Assembly: GCA_947385425.1 (NCBI GenBank)
Contig: CANDKY010000020.1
Location: 1-43,935 of the forward strand
DNA length: 43,935 bases
From: an uncultured Lachnospiraceae bacterium
GTDB taxonomy: Bacteria > Bacillota > Clostridia > Lachnospirales > Lachnospiraceae
Direction: 5' to 3'
The first letter of the stretch is position 1, and the number at the start of each line of letters is the position of its first letter. A model generated the notes under the pieces. That model had not been told where the DNA came from. It did not search any database and worked only from the letters and a program-made list of their open reading frames with translations. Of this stretch, positions 8,470-15,500 are shown piece after piece. Both the position numbers and the translations under genes were made by a program.

Positions 8470-8481
8470 ATGTCCGGACAT
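8470..8481. promoter_or_regulatory. 12-bp perfect palindrome in the operon leader
   Basis: ATGTCCGGACAT is a perfect palindrome and is preceded by GGACA, giving a possible extended half-site GGACAATGTCC. It lies about 45 bases upstream of the UroD-like start and about 100 bases downstream of the leftward -10 box. It could be an operator or part of an RNA structure; neither is demonstrated. Confidence 0.35.
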
Positions 8482-8501
8482 ACGGCTGTTTTTTCCGTCT
8501 T

Positions 8502-8545
8502 TTTTCCATTTCTTTTCCATTTCTTTTCCACTTCTTTTCCCTTTT
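8502..8545. repeat. Four 11-bp tandem repeats
   Basis: Four units of consensus TTTTCCATTTC (the third has CACTTC and the fourth is degenerate) follow one another in the leader of the UroD-like gene. On the transcribed strand they are A/G-rich. No function is evident. Confidence 0.7.
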
Positions 8546-8579
8546 GTCCATGCATTGAAGGAATTTCATCTTTTGTTAT

Positions 8580-8608
8580 ATTATAATGATATCCGCATGG
8601 GAAAAATA
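8580..8608 (-). promoter_or_regulatory. Predicted promoter of the sugar ABC operon
   Basis: On the minus strand a TATAAT box occupies 8580-8585. The hexamer 17 bases upstream (8603-8608) is TATTTT, a poor -35 match. A good -10 with a weak -35 is what one expects of a promoter that needs an activator such as the YesN-type regulator. Confidence 0.5.
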
Positions 8609-8652
8609 GAAATATACTTTGACAATAAATAGGTCTTTCCTTAGATATTTCC

Positions 8653-8681
8653 TATTTTTCCTTTTTACTGTATGCTATAAT
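8653..8681 (+). promoter_or_regulatory. Predicted extended -10 promoter for the sensor kinase
   Basis: TATGCTATAAT at 8671-8681 is a full extended -10 element, which can compensate for the weak -35 hexamer TATTTT at 8653-8658. An alternative lies just upstream: TTGACA at 8619-8624, then 17 bases, then TAGATA at 8642-8647. Either would give a leader of nearly 200 bases containing repeat R1b. Confidence 0.5.
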
Positions 8682-8752
8682 CCCTATTACCCGGAGCAAA
8701 GCCATTCACTTAAGCCTTCCGGCGTGCGGCCGGCGCAATGATGGAACGCGCC

Positions 8753-8814
8753 TTAGAGCCTGTTTATAATCTGCTTTTGCCAGATGTGTGCCACAGTATG
8801 TGAGAGATTTGCCC
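8753..8814 (+). repeat. MITE-like repeat R1, copy b (half element)
   Basis: It begins TTAGAGCCTGTTTATAATCT, then has the core GCCAGATGTGTGCCACAG, and ends TGTGAGAGATTTGCCCC. It matches the left half of copy d and all of copy c. There is no second terminal inverted repeat. The minus-strand reading frame across it is only a translation of the repeat. Confidence 0.75.
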
Positions 8815-8876
8815 CGCCGTAATTTTAAGACATGCTCCAACACTACAATCACTCTCCAATGAAAGGCATGGATATT

Positions 8877-10685
8877 ATGAAAAAAACAAAGCATCTTTCC
8901 TACCGTACACAGATTTTTATTGCATCCCTGTCCCTTGTTATCTTTCCTTCCACCGTGCTGGGGCTCTTTGCGGTCAACGACTCTACCCGCCGGGTCATTT
9001 CCGAATACAGTTCCTCCATGGCCGCCATCACCTCCCAGGCGAACCTGACCCTTGACACTCTTTTACAGGATGCCTCCAAGGTTTCAAACATGCCCATCTT
9101 AAGCGAGGATATCCGGCGGATCATGAATACCAATTACCGGGACGACTATCTGTCCTATGCGCGGGATTCCACCGTCTTCCGCGATTACTTCAGCCAGACC
9201 AATCAGTTAAACTCTAACCTGGAAGCCTGTATCTTCGAGAGCCGTTACGGTTATACCTTTGAGTACAACACGATTACCGCCCTCCATGCGAAAATGATGA
9301 GTGAAAATATTGAAAAATGGACGCCCATCGCCAGGGAACTGCCCAACTATACCTATTTCGCCCCGCTGCAGAATATTTCCGGCTCCGGTGTGGACAAAAC
9401 CGTCCTGCCCATGATCAAAATCCTGCGGGATAAAAACAACTACAAGGAAATCGGCGTCTGCTACTGTGAAATCAACTTTAAGCCTATTAAAAATATTATT
9501 GTCTCCGCCCAGAGTACGGAAAACATTCTTCTTATCTATAATGCGGACAATGAGCTTGCCTTTTCCTCCAGCCCCGCCCTGATGCAGAATCCGGAAGAAT
9601 ACGCAGAGCTTCTCCTGGCCCTTTCCGACTTCAACGAATCCCTTACGGGAAAAAAAGGCATTACGGAAGGAGAGCTTAAGGTGGGCCGTTCCCGCTACCG
9701 GGTTAACGGCTGCGTCAACCAGACGACAAACTGGCATCTTGTCCAGTTTGCAGATAATCACATAGCCTACCAGATTTACCGGGACAACATCCTCCACTAC
9801 GCCCAGATTTTTGTGATGTGCCTTGTTCTGGGCATGTTTCTTGCCGTCCTGCTTTCCAGGAACCTGACCCGCTCTATTTTCAGGCTGTGCCGCCAGATTG
9901 ATTCCCTGCGTCCGGAGGACGGAGGGCAGATTGATGAACAGGCATGCGGTTCCAACCAGGAACTGCACAAACTGGTCGCCAGCTTTAACCACCTGAGCCA
10001 TCGTCTTACCACGAGCATGCAGCAAAATTACCAGCTCCAGATAAACGAGCAGAAAATGAGGATTCAAATGCTCCAGTTCCAAATCAACCATCATTTTCTC
10101 TACAATACCTTAAATGTGATTAAATCCCTGGCCGATATTCACAGCGTACCGGAAATTGAAACCATTTCCGTTTGTATGTCGGATCTGCTCCGCTACAATC
10201 TGGAACGGTTCCCGGTGGCATTGTTAAAGGAAGAGCTGCAGCAGGTCAATCGGTACATGACTATCCAGAACATCCGCTTCCCCGGAAAGTTTACCTTTGA
10301 CTGCAACATCCCTTCTTCCCTGCTGGAAATGCCGATCCCTGTTTTCCTCCTTCAGCCCCTGGTGGAAAACAGCATTGAACACGGCTTTGGCTGCCGCGAA
10401 TCCAACTGCTATATCAGCATCACAAGCCACCTGGAACAAGGTGCCCTCCATCTTCTGATCGCGGATAACGGAAACGGAATAGAGCCGGAACGTCTTGCCG
10501 CCTTAAACAGGGAATGCGCCGATGATGCGGGCCGTGAGATAAACGACAGTAAGCACCACTCTATCGGTATCCGGAATGTATGCCAGCGTATCCGCAGCTA
10601 TTTCGGCCCTTCCTACGGGCTGTCCATGGAAAGCATGGCGGGCGAAGGCACCATCATAGATATCCACCTTCCCGCACCGTTTTAA
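8877..10685 (+). CDS. YesM-type sensor histidine kinase
   Basis: This 602-residue membrane sensor kinase is the probable partner of the YesN-type regulator at 2475-3980. Transmembrane segment 1 is at about residues 13-33. A large extracytoplasmic sensing domain follows, then transmembrane segment 2 at about 300-320, a HAMP-like linker, the His_kinase domain and a HATPase domain. The phospho-acceptor motif reads QINHHFLYNTLN, with His where the family normally has Pro. The N box is LVENSIEHG and the G1 box is DNGNGIEPE. The G2 region reads SIGIRNVCQRI, with Ser for the usual first Gly. Of several in-frame ATGs I chose the one before KKTKHLSYRTQ, about 10 bases after AAAGG and at the start of a basic leader. 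The signal sensed is unknown. Confidence 0.9.
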   Translation: MKKTKHLSYRTQIFIASLSLVIFPSTVLGLFAVNDSTRRVISEYSSSMAAITSQANLTLDTLLQDASKVSNMPILSEDIRRIMNTNYRDDYLSYARDSTVFRDYFSQTNQLNSNLEACIFESRYGYTFEYNTITALHAKMMSENIEKWTPIARELPNYTYFAPLQNISGSGVDKTVLPMIKILRDKNNYKEIGVCYCEINFKPIKNIIVSAQSTENILLIYNADNELAFSSSPALMQNPEEYAELLLALSDFNESLTGKKGITEGELKVGRSRYRVNGCVNQTTNWHLVQFADNHIAYQIYRDNILHYAQIFVMCLVLGMFLAVLLSRNLTRSIFRLCRQIDSLRPEDGGQIDEQACGSNQELHKLVASFNHLSHRLTTSMQQNYQLQINEQKMRIQMLQFQINHHFLYNTLNVIKSLADIHSVPEIETISVCMSDLLRYNLERFPVALLKEELQQVNRYMTIQNIRFPGKFTFDCNIPSSLLEMPIPVFLLQPLVENSIEHGFGCRESNCYISITSHLEQGALHLLIADNGNGIEPERLAALNRECADDAGREINDSKHHSIGIRNVCQRIRSYFGPSYGLSMESMAGEGTIIDIHLPAPF

Positions 10686-10702
10686 AAAACCCCTTTTTGC
10701 AT

Positions 10703-10725
10703 ATACTGTAAGTAAGGAACAGTAT
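10703..10725. promoter_or_regulatory. Inverted repeat upstream of the DUF6512 gene
   Basis: ATACTGT and ACAGTAT are separated by 9 bases, forming a 23-bp operator-like inverted repeat between the kinase stop codon and the DUF6512 gene. No clear promoter could be assigned beside it. Confidence 0.35.
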
Positions 10726-10776
10726 GTAAATAGCCTATGCCATTAGCTGGGCAATGCCATAAAGGAGAGCATTTTC

Positions 10777-11301
10777 ATGAACAAAAAAATATACCGTTAC
10801 ACCCTGTCCGGCATCCTGTTTACTTCCATCCTCGGAACCCTTTCCCATTTTCTGTACGGATGGAGCGGAAACAACCCCTATATCGGCCTGTTCACCCCTG
10901 TAAACGAATCCGTATGGGAACATATGAAACTGCTGTTTTTTCCCATGCTCCTCTATTTCCTGTTTGAAAAACTTATGCTTGGGAATTATCCCCCGTCCCT
11001 GTCCTGCTGCAATACCGCCTCCCTGCTTACCGGCACCTTCCTGATCCCTGTCGTTTTTTATACTTATACAGGAATATTAGGGTTCCACCTTGCCCCCTTA
11101 GACATTGCAACCTTTTATATCAGCGTCATCGCCGCTTTCCTCCTCCGCCACGCCCTTTGCGCCCGCCTGCATGTCCAAAAGAAAAAAATCAGCAAAACCC
11201 GCTGCCTGTGGCTGACAGCCTTAGTTTTACTGATTTTCCTTTGCTTTCTTATATTCACCTCATGCCCTCCCGATATCGGGCTGTTCCGGATTCCTTCCTG
11301 A
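10777..11301 (+). CDS. DUF6512-type membrane protein
   Basis: This 174-residue protein has about five hydrophobic segments and the family-typical stretch NESVWEHMKLLFFPML after the first two. It resembles the DUF6512 proteins widespread in Lachnospiraceae, whose function is unknown. AAAGGAG lies 9 bases upstream of the ATG. The C-terminus ends soon after the last hydrophobic helix (LVLLIFLCFLIF). It stands alone, downstream of the sensor kinase in the same direction, and convergent with the small coiled-coil gene that follows. Family assignment is from memory of the motif; no reaction can be proposed. Confidence 0.75.
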   Translation: MNKKIYRYTLSGILFTSILGTLSHFLYGWSGNNPYIGLFTPVNESVWEHMKLLFFPMLLYFLFEKLMLGNYPPSLSCCNTASLLTGTFLIPVVFYTYTGILGFHLAPLDIATFYISVIAAFLLRHALCARLHVQKKKISKTRCLWLTALVLLIFLCFLIFTSCPPDIGLFRIPS

Positions 11302-11339
11302 CCCGGATAAACCGGAACCAAAATTTTGCCAGCTCCTCC

Positions 11340-11576
11340 TTATACTTCTACCTCTGCCTCCTCCGCATGCTGCCGGAGTATCTGTGCGACCTCCTCTATA
11401 CTGAGGTTGGAATTATCAATCAATTCCTCCAGAATCTCCAGCCTCGCCATCCGCTGCTCATTCAAAAGCACCTGCAGCTCTTCCTTCTCCTTTAACACCC
11501 TGATCTCCAATGCATCAATGATTTCCTGCTTGTCAGCTATCTTCTCCTCGATGGTTCTCCTGACACCTCTTGCCAT
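11340..11576 (-). CDS. Small coiled-coil protein of unknown function
   Basis: This 78-residue, highly charged protein starts MARGVRRTIEEKIADKQEII. AAGGAGG lies 5-6 bases upstream of this ATG, so I prefer it to the ATG eight codons earlier. Residues about 8-45 look like a coiled coil rich in Glu, Lys and Leu. The rest (LSIEEVAQILRQHAEE) resembles a short helical segment. No signal peptide, cysteine or catalytic motif is seen. It lies tail-to-tail with the DUF6512 gene and head-to-head with tRNA-Leu. I do not recognise a function. Confidence 0.7.
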   Translation of the reverse strand: MARGVRRTIEEKIADKQEIIDALEIRVLKEKEELQVLLNEQRMARLEILEELIDNSNLSIEEVAQILRQHAEEAEVEV

Positions 11577-11674
11577 AATTTGCCTCCTTCCATAAACCAA
11601 CTTAATATATTATATGGACAAGATAGGGGTTTTATGCATAATTTAAAAAAATTTAAAAAAAATAAAATTTGGTG

Positions 11675-11703
11675 TTGACTTTTTTCTAAGATGCATATAT
11701 AAT
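11675..11703 (+). promoter_or_regulatory. Promoter of the tRNA-Leu gene
   Basis: TTGACT at 11675-11680, a 17-base spacer and TATAAT at 11698-11703 form a near-consensus housekeeping promoter. It ends 11 bases before the mature tRNA. The tRNA-Glu gene may be served by the same transcript. Confidence 0.85.
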
Positions 11704-11714
11704 AAATCTTGCTT

Positions 11715-11798
11715 GCAGGAATGGCGGAATTGGCAGACGCGCACGGTTCAGGTCCGTGTGATAGCAATATCATGAGGGTTCAAGTCCCTTTTCCTGCA
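11715..11798 (+). tRNA. tRNA-Leu (anticodon CAG)
   Basis: The acceptor stem pairs GCAGGAA with TTCCTGC, followed by discriminator A. The anticodon arm CACGG/CCGTG encloses TTCAGGT, giving anticodon CAG. A long variable arm (TGATA...TATCA) marks a class II tRNA, and the T arm contains GTTCAAGTC. The 3' CCA is not encoded. Confidence 0.95.
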
Positions 11799-11921
11799 CT
11801 TAGCAGATAGCTTTGAAACATTTATAAAATTAGTTCTCCAGGATTTTAAAAGCTTATGCTGTTATTTTTTTGTAAGAGGATGGAGTAGCCGACAAATAAG
11901 CGGCTGCTTTATAAGAAAAAT

Positions 11922-11993
11922 GGCTCGTTGGTCAAGCGGTCAAGACGCCGCCCTCTCACGGCGGAAACAGGGGTTCGATTCCCCTACGAGCTG
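11922..11993 (+). tRNA. tRNA-Glu (anticodon CTC)
   Basis: The acceptor stem pairs GGCTCGT with ACGAGCT (one G-U pair), with discriminator G. The anticodon stem CCGCC/GGCGG encloses CTCTCAC, giving anticodon CTC. The T arm contains GGTTCGATTCC. CCA is not encoded. No integrase or attachment-site duplication is visible next to it. Confidence 0.95.
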
Positions 11994-12025
11994 TTGACTG
12001 TTTTTTTAAACAGCCCAACCCGGAA

Positions 12026-12075
12026 ATACCGGAAGCCTGTAACAGCAAGCTTCCCGGTATTTTTTATTTATTTTT
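12026..12075. terminator. Terminator between tRNA-Glu and the Uma2 gene
   Basis: ATACCGG-AAGC pairs with GCTT-(C)-CCGGTAT and is followed by a T-rich run on the plus strand, ending tRNA transcription. A-rich sequence on the other side could let it also serve the leftward Uma2 gene. A short extra hairpin, CTGTTT/AAACAG, lies directly after the tRNA. Confidence 0.75.
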
Positions 12076-12084
12076 ATACCACCA

Positions 12085-12639
12085 CTATTCAATGCTTATT
12101 CCAGCGAAATCAATTTCAAAGCCTTCATATATCCCGGCCTTTACTTTATCCGAAAAAGAATATTGCCCAAAGGTATCCTGTTCAAAATTATAAACCATAA
12201 TTGATTGTTGTGCCGGATCCACTATCCAATATTCTTTAACACCTGCTGTACCATATTTTAGTAACTTCTTATTATAATCCATCGCACGGCTGGAAGGCGA
12301 AACAACTTCAATAATCCAGTCCGGCGCCCCCTTACACCCTTCGTCTGTAAGCTTGTCCTTATCGCAAATTACAGAAATATCAGGCTCAAGATATATTTCA
12401 TTGTCCGCATTCAAAAATACTGCAAATGGTGCCGGATAGACTTCGCAATCCCCGTTATTACTATGAATATAGTTTCCTATTGTCCAGTCCAAAAAATGCA
12501 CAAGTTTTTGATGAATCCTATTAGGCGTTGCCATCATATATAATCCACCGTCAATTAATTCTGCCCTTTGCCCGTCCGGCAAATTATAAATGTCTTCCAT
12601 TGTGTAATAACTTAATTGCTTTGCTACTGCTGCATTCAT
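12085..12639 (-). CDS. Uma2-family (DUF820) PD-(D/E)XK nuclease-fold protein
   Basis: This 184-residue protein belongs to the Uma2/DUF820 family of restriction-endonuclease fold. An N-terminal TMEDIYNLPDGQRAELIDGG, then LEPDISVICD, then IIEVVSPSSRAMDYNKKLLKY supply the family's Asp, Glu-x-Val and Lys positions, followed by EYWIVDP. The open frame extends upstream, but GGAAGG sits 7 bases before the ATG of MNAAVAKQ. It has its own promoter. The family is abundant in cyanobacteria and also found in Firmicutes; a DNA-cleaving role in mobile-element or defence contexts is proposed but poorly tested. By eye the gene is more A+T-rich than the housekeeping genes of the window. Confidence 0.85.
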   Translation of the reverse strand: MNAAVAKQLSYYTMEDIYNLPDGQRAELIDGGLYMMATPNRIHQKLVHFLDWTIGNYIHSNNGDCEVYPAPFAVFLNADNEIYLEPDISVICDKDKLTDEGCKGAPDWIIEVVSPSSRAMDYNKKLLKYGTAGVKEYWIVDPAQQSIMVYNFEQDTFGQYSFSDKVKAGIYEGFEIDFAGISIE

Positions 12640-12661
12640 CCAATCACCTTCCCTTTCTATT

Positions 12662-12690
12662 ATTATATAGTGTGCTTCGTGATGCTGCAA
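12662..12690 (-). promoter_or_regulatory. Promoter of the Uma2 gene
   Basis: On the minus strand TTGCAG (12685-12690), a 17-base spacer and TATAAT (12662-12667) form a good housekeeping promoter about 23 bases upstream of the chosen Uma2 start codon. Confidence 0.75.
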
Positions 12691-12759
12691 GTCACTTTTC
12701 GCATACGCAGCCCATTCACCCATATACGGCGCGCAGCCCGCACATTGGTGAATAGCTCC

Positions 12760-12821
12760 TTAGAGCCTGTTTAAAAATCTGCTTTTTGCCAGATGTACGC
12801 CACAGTTTGTGAGAGGTTTGC
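12760..12821 (+). repeat. MITE-like repeat R1, copy c (half element)
   Basis: It starts TTAGAGCCTGTTTAAAAATC, carries the core GCCAGATGTACGCCACAG and ends TGTGAGAGGTTTGC. It aligns along its length with copy b and with the left and right parts of copies a and d. Confidence 0.8.
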
Positions 12822-12846
12822 ATTCCCTCTAAATTTCAAGTATAAT
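12818..12846 (+). promoter_or_regulatory. Promoter created at the junction of repeats R1c and R2
   Basis: TTGCAT at 12818-12823, whose first bases are the end of repeat R1c, is followed by a 17-base spacer and TATAAT at 12841-12846, which abuts repeat R2. It points toward the alkyltransferase-like gene, giving a leader of about 145 bases. Confidence 0.6.
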
Positions 12847-12890
12847 TAACTTAAGCTTTCCGGTGTGCTGCAAACCATATATCTCAATCC
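12846..12890 (+). repeat. Dispersed repeat R2, copy 2
   Basis: It matches the reverse complement of bases 1-45 at 42 of 45 positions. It follows directly on the predicted -10 box at 12841-12846. No open reading frame is associated with it. Confidence 0.75.
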
Positions 12891-12998
12891 AGACCATTGA
12901 AAGACGCCGGCACTAAGGAACTGTTCCTTAGGCACCGTATCCGATTTTTTTCAGTTTATTCGGCTGGGGTTTACGAAACAGAAAAGGCAGGTTTTAAG

Positions 12999-13313
12999 AT
13001 GAAAAAAATATTAGAAGAAGCTTTAATATATGAAATACTGTCGGCAGTGGAGGAAATCCCTGAAGGCAAGGTAGCCTCGTACGGGCAAATCGCAAAATGG
13101 ATCGGCAGGGAAAAGAATGCCAGGCTGGTAGGAAAAGTTTTGTCTATGGCCGAATATTACGGAGATTACCCCTGCCACCGTGTCGTGAACCATGCAGGAA
13201 GGCTGGCGCCGCATTTTAAGGAGCAAAGGGAATTACTGGCCTGCGAAGGCGTGGAATGCAAAGAAAACGGGTGTGTGGATATGAAAAAATACCAGTGGAA
13301 GATAGATGGATAA
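12999..13313 (+). CDS. Alkyltransferase-like (MGMT DNA-binding domain) protein
   Basis: This 104-residue protein equals the C-terminal DNA-binding/active-site domain of O6-alkylguanine-DNA alkyltransferase, without the N-terminal domain. VASYGQIAKWIG is the recognition helix region. NARLVGKVL carries the arginine-finger position (Arg42). The active-site motif is PCHRVV with Cys59. Typical ATL proteins of this size replace that Cys with Trp, so this one may still accept alkyl groups. The frame is open 34 codons upstream, but the ATG before KKILEEAL is preceded by AAAAGGCAGG and marks the family's usual start. The likely role is alkylation-damage handling. Confidence 0.85.
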   Translation: MKKILEEALIYEILSAVEEIPEGKVASYGQIAKWIGREKNARLVGKVLSMAEYYGDYPCHRVVNHAGRLAPHFKEQRELLACEGVECKENGCVDMKKYQWKIDG

Positions 13314-13356
13314 TTATCCCCCGCAAAAAGCAGACACTCCTTCCGTTCAAACTCTG

Positions 13357-13420
13357 CAAATTCCATATTTGTACATCCCTTCTTACTACAATTGCATAAA
13401 TCCCATGTTTGTACATTCCA
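13357..13420. repeat. Pair of about 22-bp direct repeats
   Basis: AATTCCATATTTGTACATCC and AATCCCATGTTTGTACATTC begin 41 bases apart in the short gap between two convergent genes. They differ at a few positions. No function is evident; they may be a remnant of a larger repeat. Confidence 0.5.
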
Positions 13421-13449
13421 GCTTAGGAACTGTCCAAATGTTTTTACTT

Positions 13450-14352
13450 TTAAGTTGGATATGTAACATTGGGGAGTTTCCTGCCGATATAGCAGACCAG
13501 CATTCCAACCTCCTTATATTGAGGAATAAAAAAAATTCTCCCCGGAATACCGGTAAAACGCATATGCCAACTGGCAACGTATGCCTCTCCCCCTTCATCC
13601 GTAAATGTATGCCAGACCTCATACTTTTCCATTGTAGCCTTGCTCTCCATTGTCGTCTTTGTCAACAATTCCGGCTGAAACCTTCCGTTCCCGTGTTCCA
13701 CATAATAACATTCCAGTTCTGCCAGCTTCCTCAGAATCTGCGCGAGATAAACCTTTTCCAACGAATCCAAATCATTTTCCACTGAAGGGCAAAAACTTAA
13801 ATGCGGAAAAAGTTCACCCCGCCGTTTCCAAAGTTCTTCGTAAGACCAGACATTTAAATTTCCCCTGCTTCTTAAAACTTCTTTTACATAATCACATTCC
13901 AACTGTTCCTTACAAAAAACATTCTTAACACGGGCTTCCCTCTCCTCATCATCTGCCAGAGAATAAAGTTCACCCTCTATGACCTCCTTTCCCCATTTTC
14001 CGTCCAGACAGATACTTACCATAAATGAATCATTCAGGCAGGCTTCCGTTCCCCCTTTCAGCGGCTCACCATCACAGGACATCTCATATTCATCTTCCGG
14101 ATGATACCGGATCCCCCGCTGCCAAAACAAGGAATATAATCTCCTATATTCAATATCTGCTGACGCCAGCCATTTCCCCAAAGAATAATCCCCCGGCCTT
14201 AAATAAATAACTTCTCCTTCCGGTATATAAATTTCACATTCCGGATAAACCCGCTTAACTGCCGCGTAAATATCCAGAAAACGTTTAACGGCATTATCAA
14301 TCACATATGGATCTTCCTGTGATGCCTCCCACGACCTTTCATTTAAATACAT
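13450..14352 (-). CDS. Third protein of the DUF262/AAA15 operon, unknown function
   Basis: This 300-residue protein has no domain I can name with confidence and no signal peptide or membrane segment. The first 200 residues are acidic and rich in Trp and Tyr. The last 50 (GRIFFIPQ...MLVCYIGRKLPNVTYPT) form a beta-rich tail. A pattern of GRI-hydrophobics followed by YIG+KLP recalls the C-terminal strands of RelE/ParE-fold proteins; this is inference. The frame can be opened from a TTG 13 codons earlier, but AGAAGGGGG 6 bases before this ATG decides the start. It lies 56 bases after the ATPase gene and is clearly co-transcribed. It is the candidate effector or specificity subunit of the operon. 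Confidence 0.75.
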   Translation of the reverse strand: MYLNERSWEASQEDPYVIDNAVKRFLDIYAAVKRVYPECEIYIPEGEVIYLRPGDYSLGKWLASADIEYRRLYSLFWQRGIRYHPEDEYEMSCDGEPLKGGTEACLNDSFMVSICLDGKWGKEVIEGELYSLADDEEREARVKNVFCKEQLECDYVKEVLRSRGNLNVWSYEELWKRRGELFPHLSFCPSVENDLDSLEKVYLAQILRKLAELECYYVEHGNGRFQPELLTKTTMESKATMEKYEVWHTFTDEGGEAYVASWHMRFTGIPGRIFFIPQYKEVGMLVCYIGRKLPNVTYPT

Positions 14353-14408
14353 TGCAATCCCCCTTCTGCCTTCCTCAAGCACGTCCGGCAAATTAAAACA
14401 ATAAATGC

Positions 14409-15500
14409 CTATATTATTTCAAACAATGCCTTATCCCACTCATCAAAAAAGCCTTCCGGCCAACAGTCAAGCCTTCCATCCTGCAAGATTTGTGGATGGA
14501 CGCACTTATGGGAGTAGCCATCCCTTTCATCTTTGAAAAAGAAAGATAACGCAGCCTCTTCCCTTGGAATTATCTTTTTCCTGACTGACAGGCGCAGCCC
14601 ATTCAATATATGGTCACTATGAGTCTCTATGATTAACTGAACTCCTCCCGCCCCGGCACAGGCTATCAGCTCCCCAAGCATCCTCTGCCCCGCCGGATGG
14701 ATATGGGCTTCCGGATTCTCTATCACAACAATATCACCGCTTTTTGCAGACAATATCGCAACAATCAGAGGAAAAACATATGTGATCCCAAACCCTACAT
14801 TAACGCTTTTATAAAACCCTGTTTTCTCCCGGCCCTCGATAAATTCATAACGTATTTCCGAGCTTCTTAACTGCATATTAACCGTCACATGGGGGGACAC
14901 ACCCGGCGAAATCCTATCCAGCCACACCCGGGTTTGGTTTCTGAGGGAATTCCCCAGCTTATCCTTTATAACCACGTTCCTATTCTCTACCTCATTATCA
15001 CCATAAGAATCCAAATACTGCAAAGCATACTCTCCGTCATTCCCAAATTCCCTGCCGGCGGTTTCCTTTTCATTCTGGATACGGTACAAATCCTGCGGCT
15101 GGATACGGTATGCAGACAGATAACTAAAGCAATTCCCGAACAATCCTGCCTCTGGCACATTCCCGCCGCCGGTTAAAACAGGCAGGAAATCCGATTCCGG
15201 CAAATACTGATATTCCCAAAACCGCTTCCCCGTTTCATCCATATACCCCAAGCCAATCCGCTCTTCCTCCGCTTTCTCATACAAAGCATCCTGCGCATTC
15301 CCGATGGATACATATTCCCCATTCAAATACAGCCCCTTCATGCCATCCCCCTTCCGGACAGACTGTCTCAGCAACAGAAGGCTTTGGATAATCGTAGACT
15401 TCCCCATCCCGTTTATCCCCGCCAAAATATTTACCTGCTGCATCGGCAGGATAAAATCTTCAAAACATTTAAAATTCTTTATATGGATTTCCTTTATCAT
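14409..15500 (-). CDS. AAA15/DUF3696 ABC-type ATPase
   Basis: This 363-residue SMC/OLD-like ABC-fold ATPase has no TOPRIM or coiled-coil insertion. Walker A is GINGMGKS (28-35). A signature-like SVNVGFGITYVFPL lies at 232-245. Walker B is DIVVIENPEAHIHP (256-269), and the H-loop is ETHSDHILNG (292-301). The C-terminal 45 residues end DGRLDCWPEGFFDEWDKAL, the hallmark of DUF3696. The start codon overlaps the DUF262 stop by four bases, so the two proteins are translationally coupled. Such ATPases act as sensors or regulators of effectors in several anti-phage systems (OLD, Septu, Gabija and others have related folds). It probably works with both neighbouring proteins. Confidence 0.88.
   Translation of the reverse strand: MIKEIHIKNFKCFEDFILPMQQVNILAGINGMGKSTIIQSLLLLRQSVRKGDGMKGLYLNGEYVSIGNAQDALYEKAEEERIGLGYMDETGKRFWEYQYLPESDFLPVLTGGGNVPEAGLFGNCFSYLSAYRIQPQDLYRIQNEKETAGREFGNDGEYALQYLDSYGDNEVENRNVVIKDKLGNSLRNQTRVWLDRISPGVSPHVTVNMQLRSSEIRYEFIEGREKTGFYKSVNVGFGITYVFPLIVAILSAKSGDIVVIENPEAHIHPAGQRMLGELIACAGAGGVQLIIETHSDHILNGLRLSVRKKIIPREEAALSFFFKDERDGYSHKCVHPQILQDGRLDCWPEGFFDEWDKALFEII

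Larger units (their letters stand above)
8426..8876. promoter_or_regulatory. Divergent control region between the sugar operon and the sensor kinase gene
   Basis: This 451-base non-coding stretch separates the UroD-like gene (left) from the YesM-type kinase (right). It contains, in order, a perfect 12-bp palindrome, a purine/pyrimidine tandem repeat, a leftward -10 box, possible rightward promoters, a possible degenerate R2 copy (about 8708-8735) and a truncated R1 repeat. A YesN-type regulator would be expected to bind here, but I cannot identify its site with certainty. Confidence 0.6.
12640..12998. other. Non-coding junction of repeats between the Uma2 and alkyltransferase-like genes
   Basis: The 359 bases hold the Uma2 promoter, repeat R1c, a rightward promoter formed at the R1c/R2 junction, and repeat R2 copy 2. 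The final 100 bases before the alkyltransferase-like gene form a leader in which I see no gene. Confidence 0.7.

Noticed and set aside
8706-8894. Minus-strand open frame over repeat R1b
   Set aside because: Similar peptides (CGTHLAKAD, CGAHLAKSR) arise wherever the R1 repeat is translated; no ribosome binding site.
11715-11993. tRNA genes as the attachment site of an integrated element covering 12-17 kb
   Set aside because: No integrase and no duplicated tRNA 3' end were found up to the car operon; only the A+T-rich look of the genes suggests transfer.
14409-15500. OLD/Gabija-type nuclease or retron ATPase
   Set aside because: The ATPase has no TOPRIM domain, and there is no reverse transcriptase or msr/msd-like region nearby.
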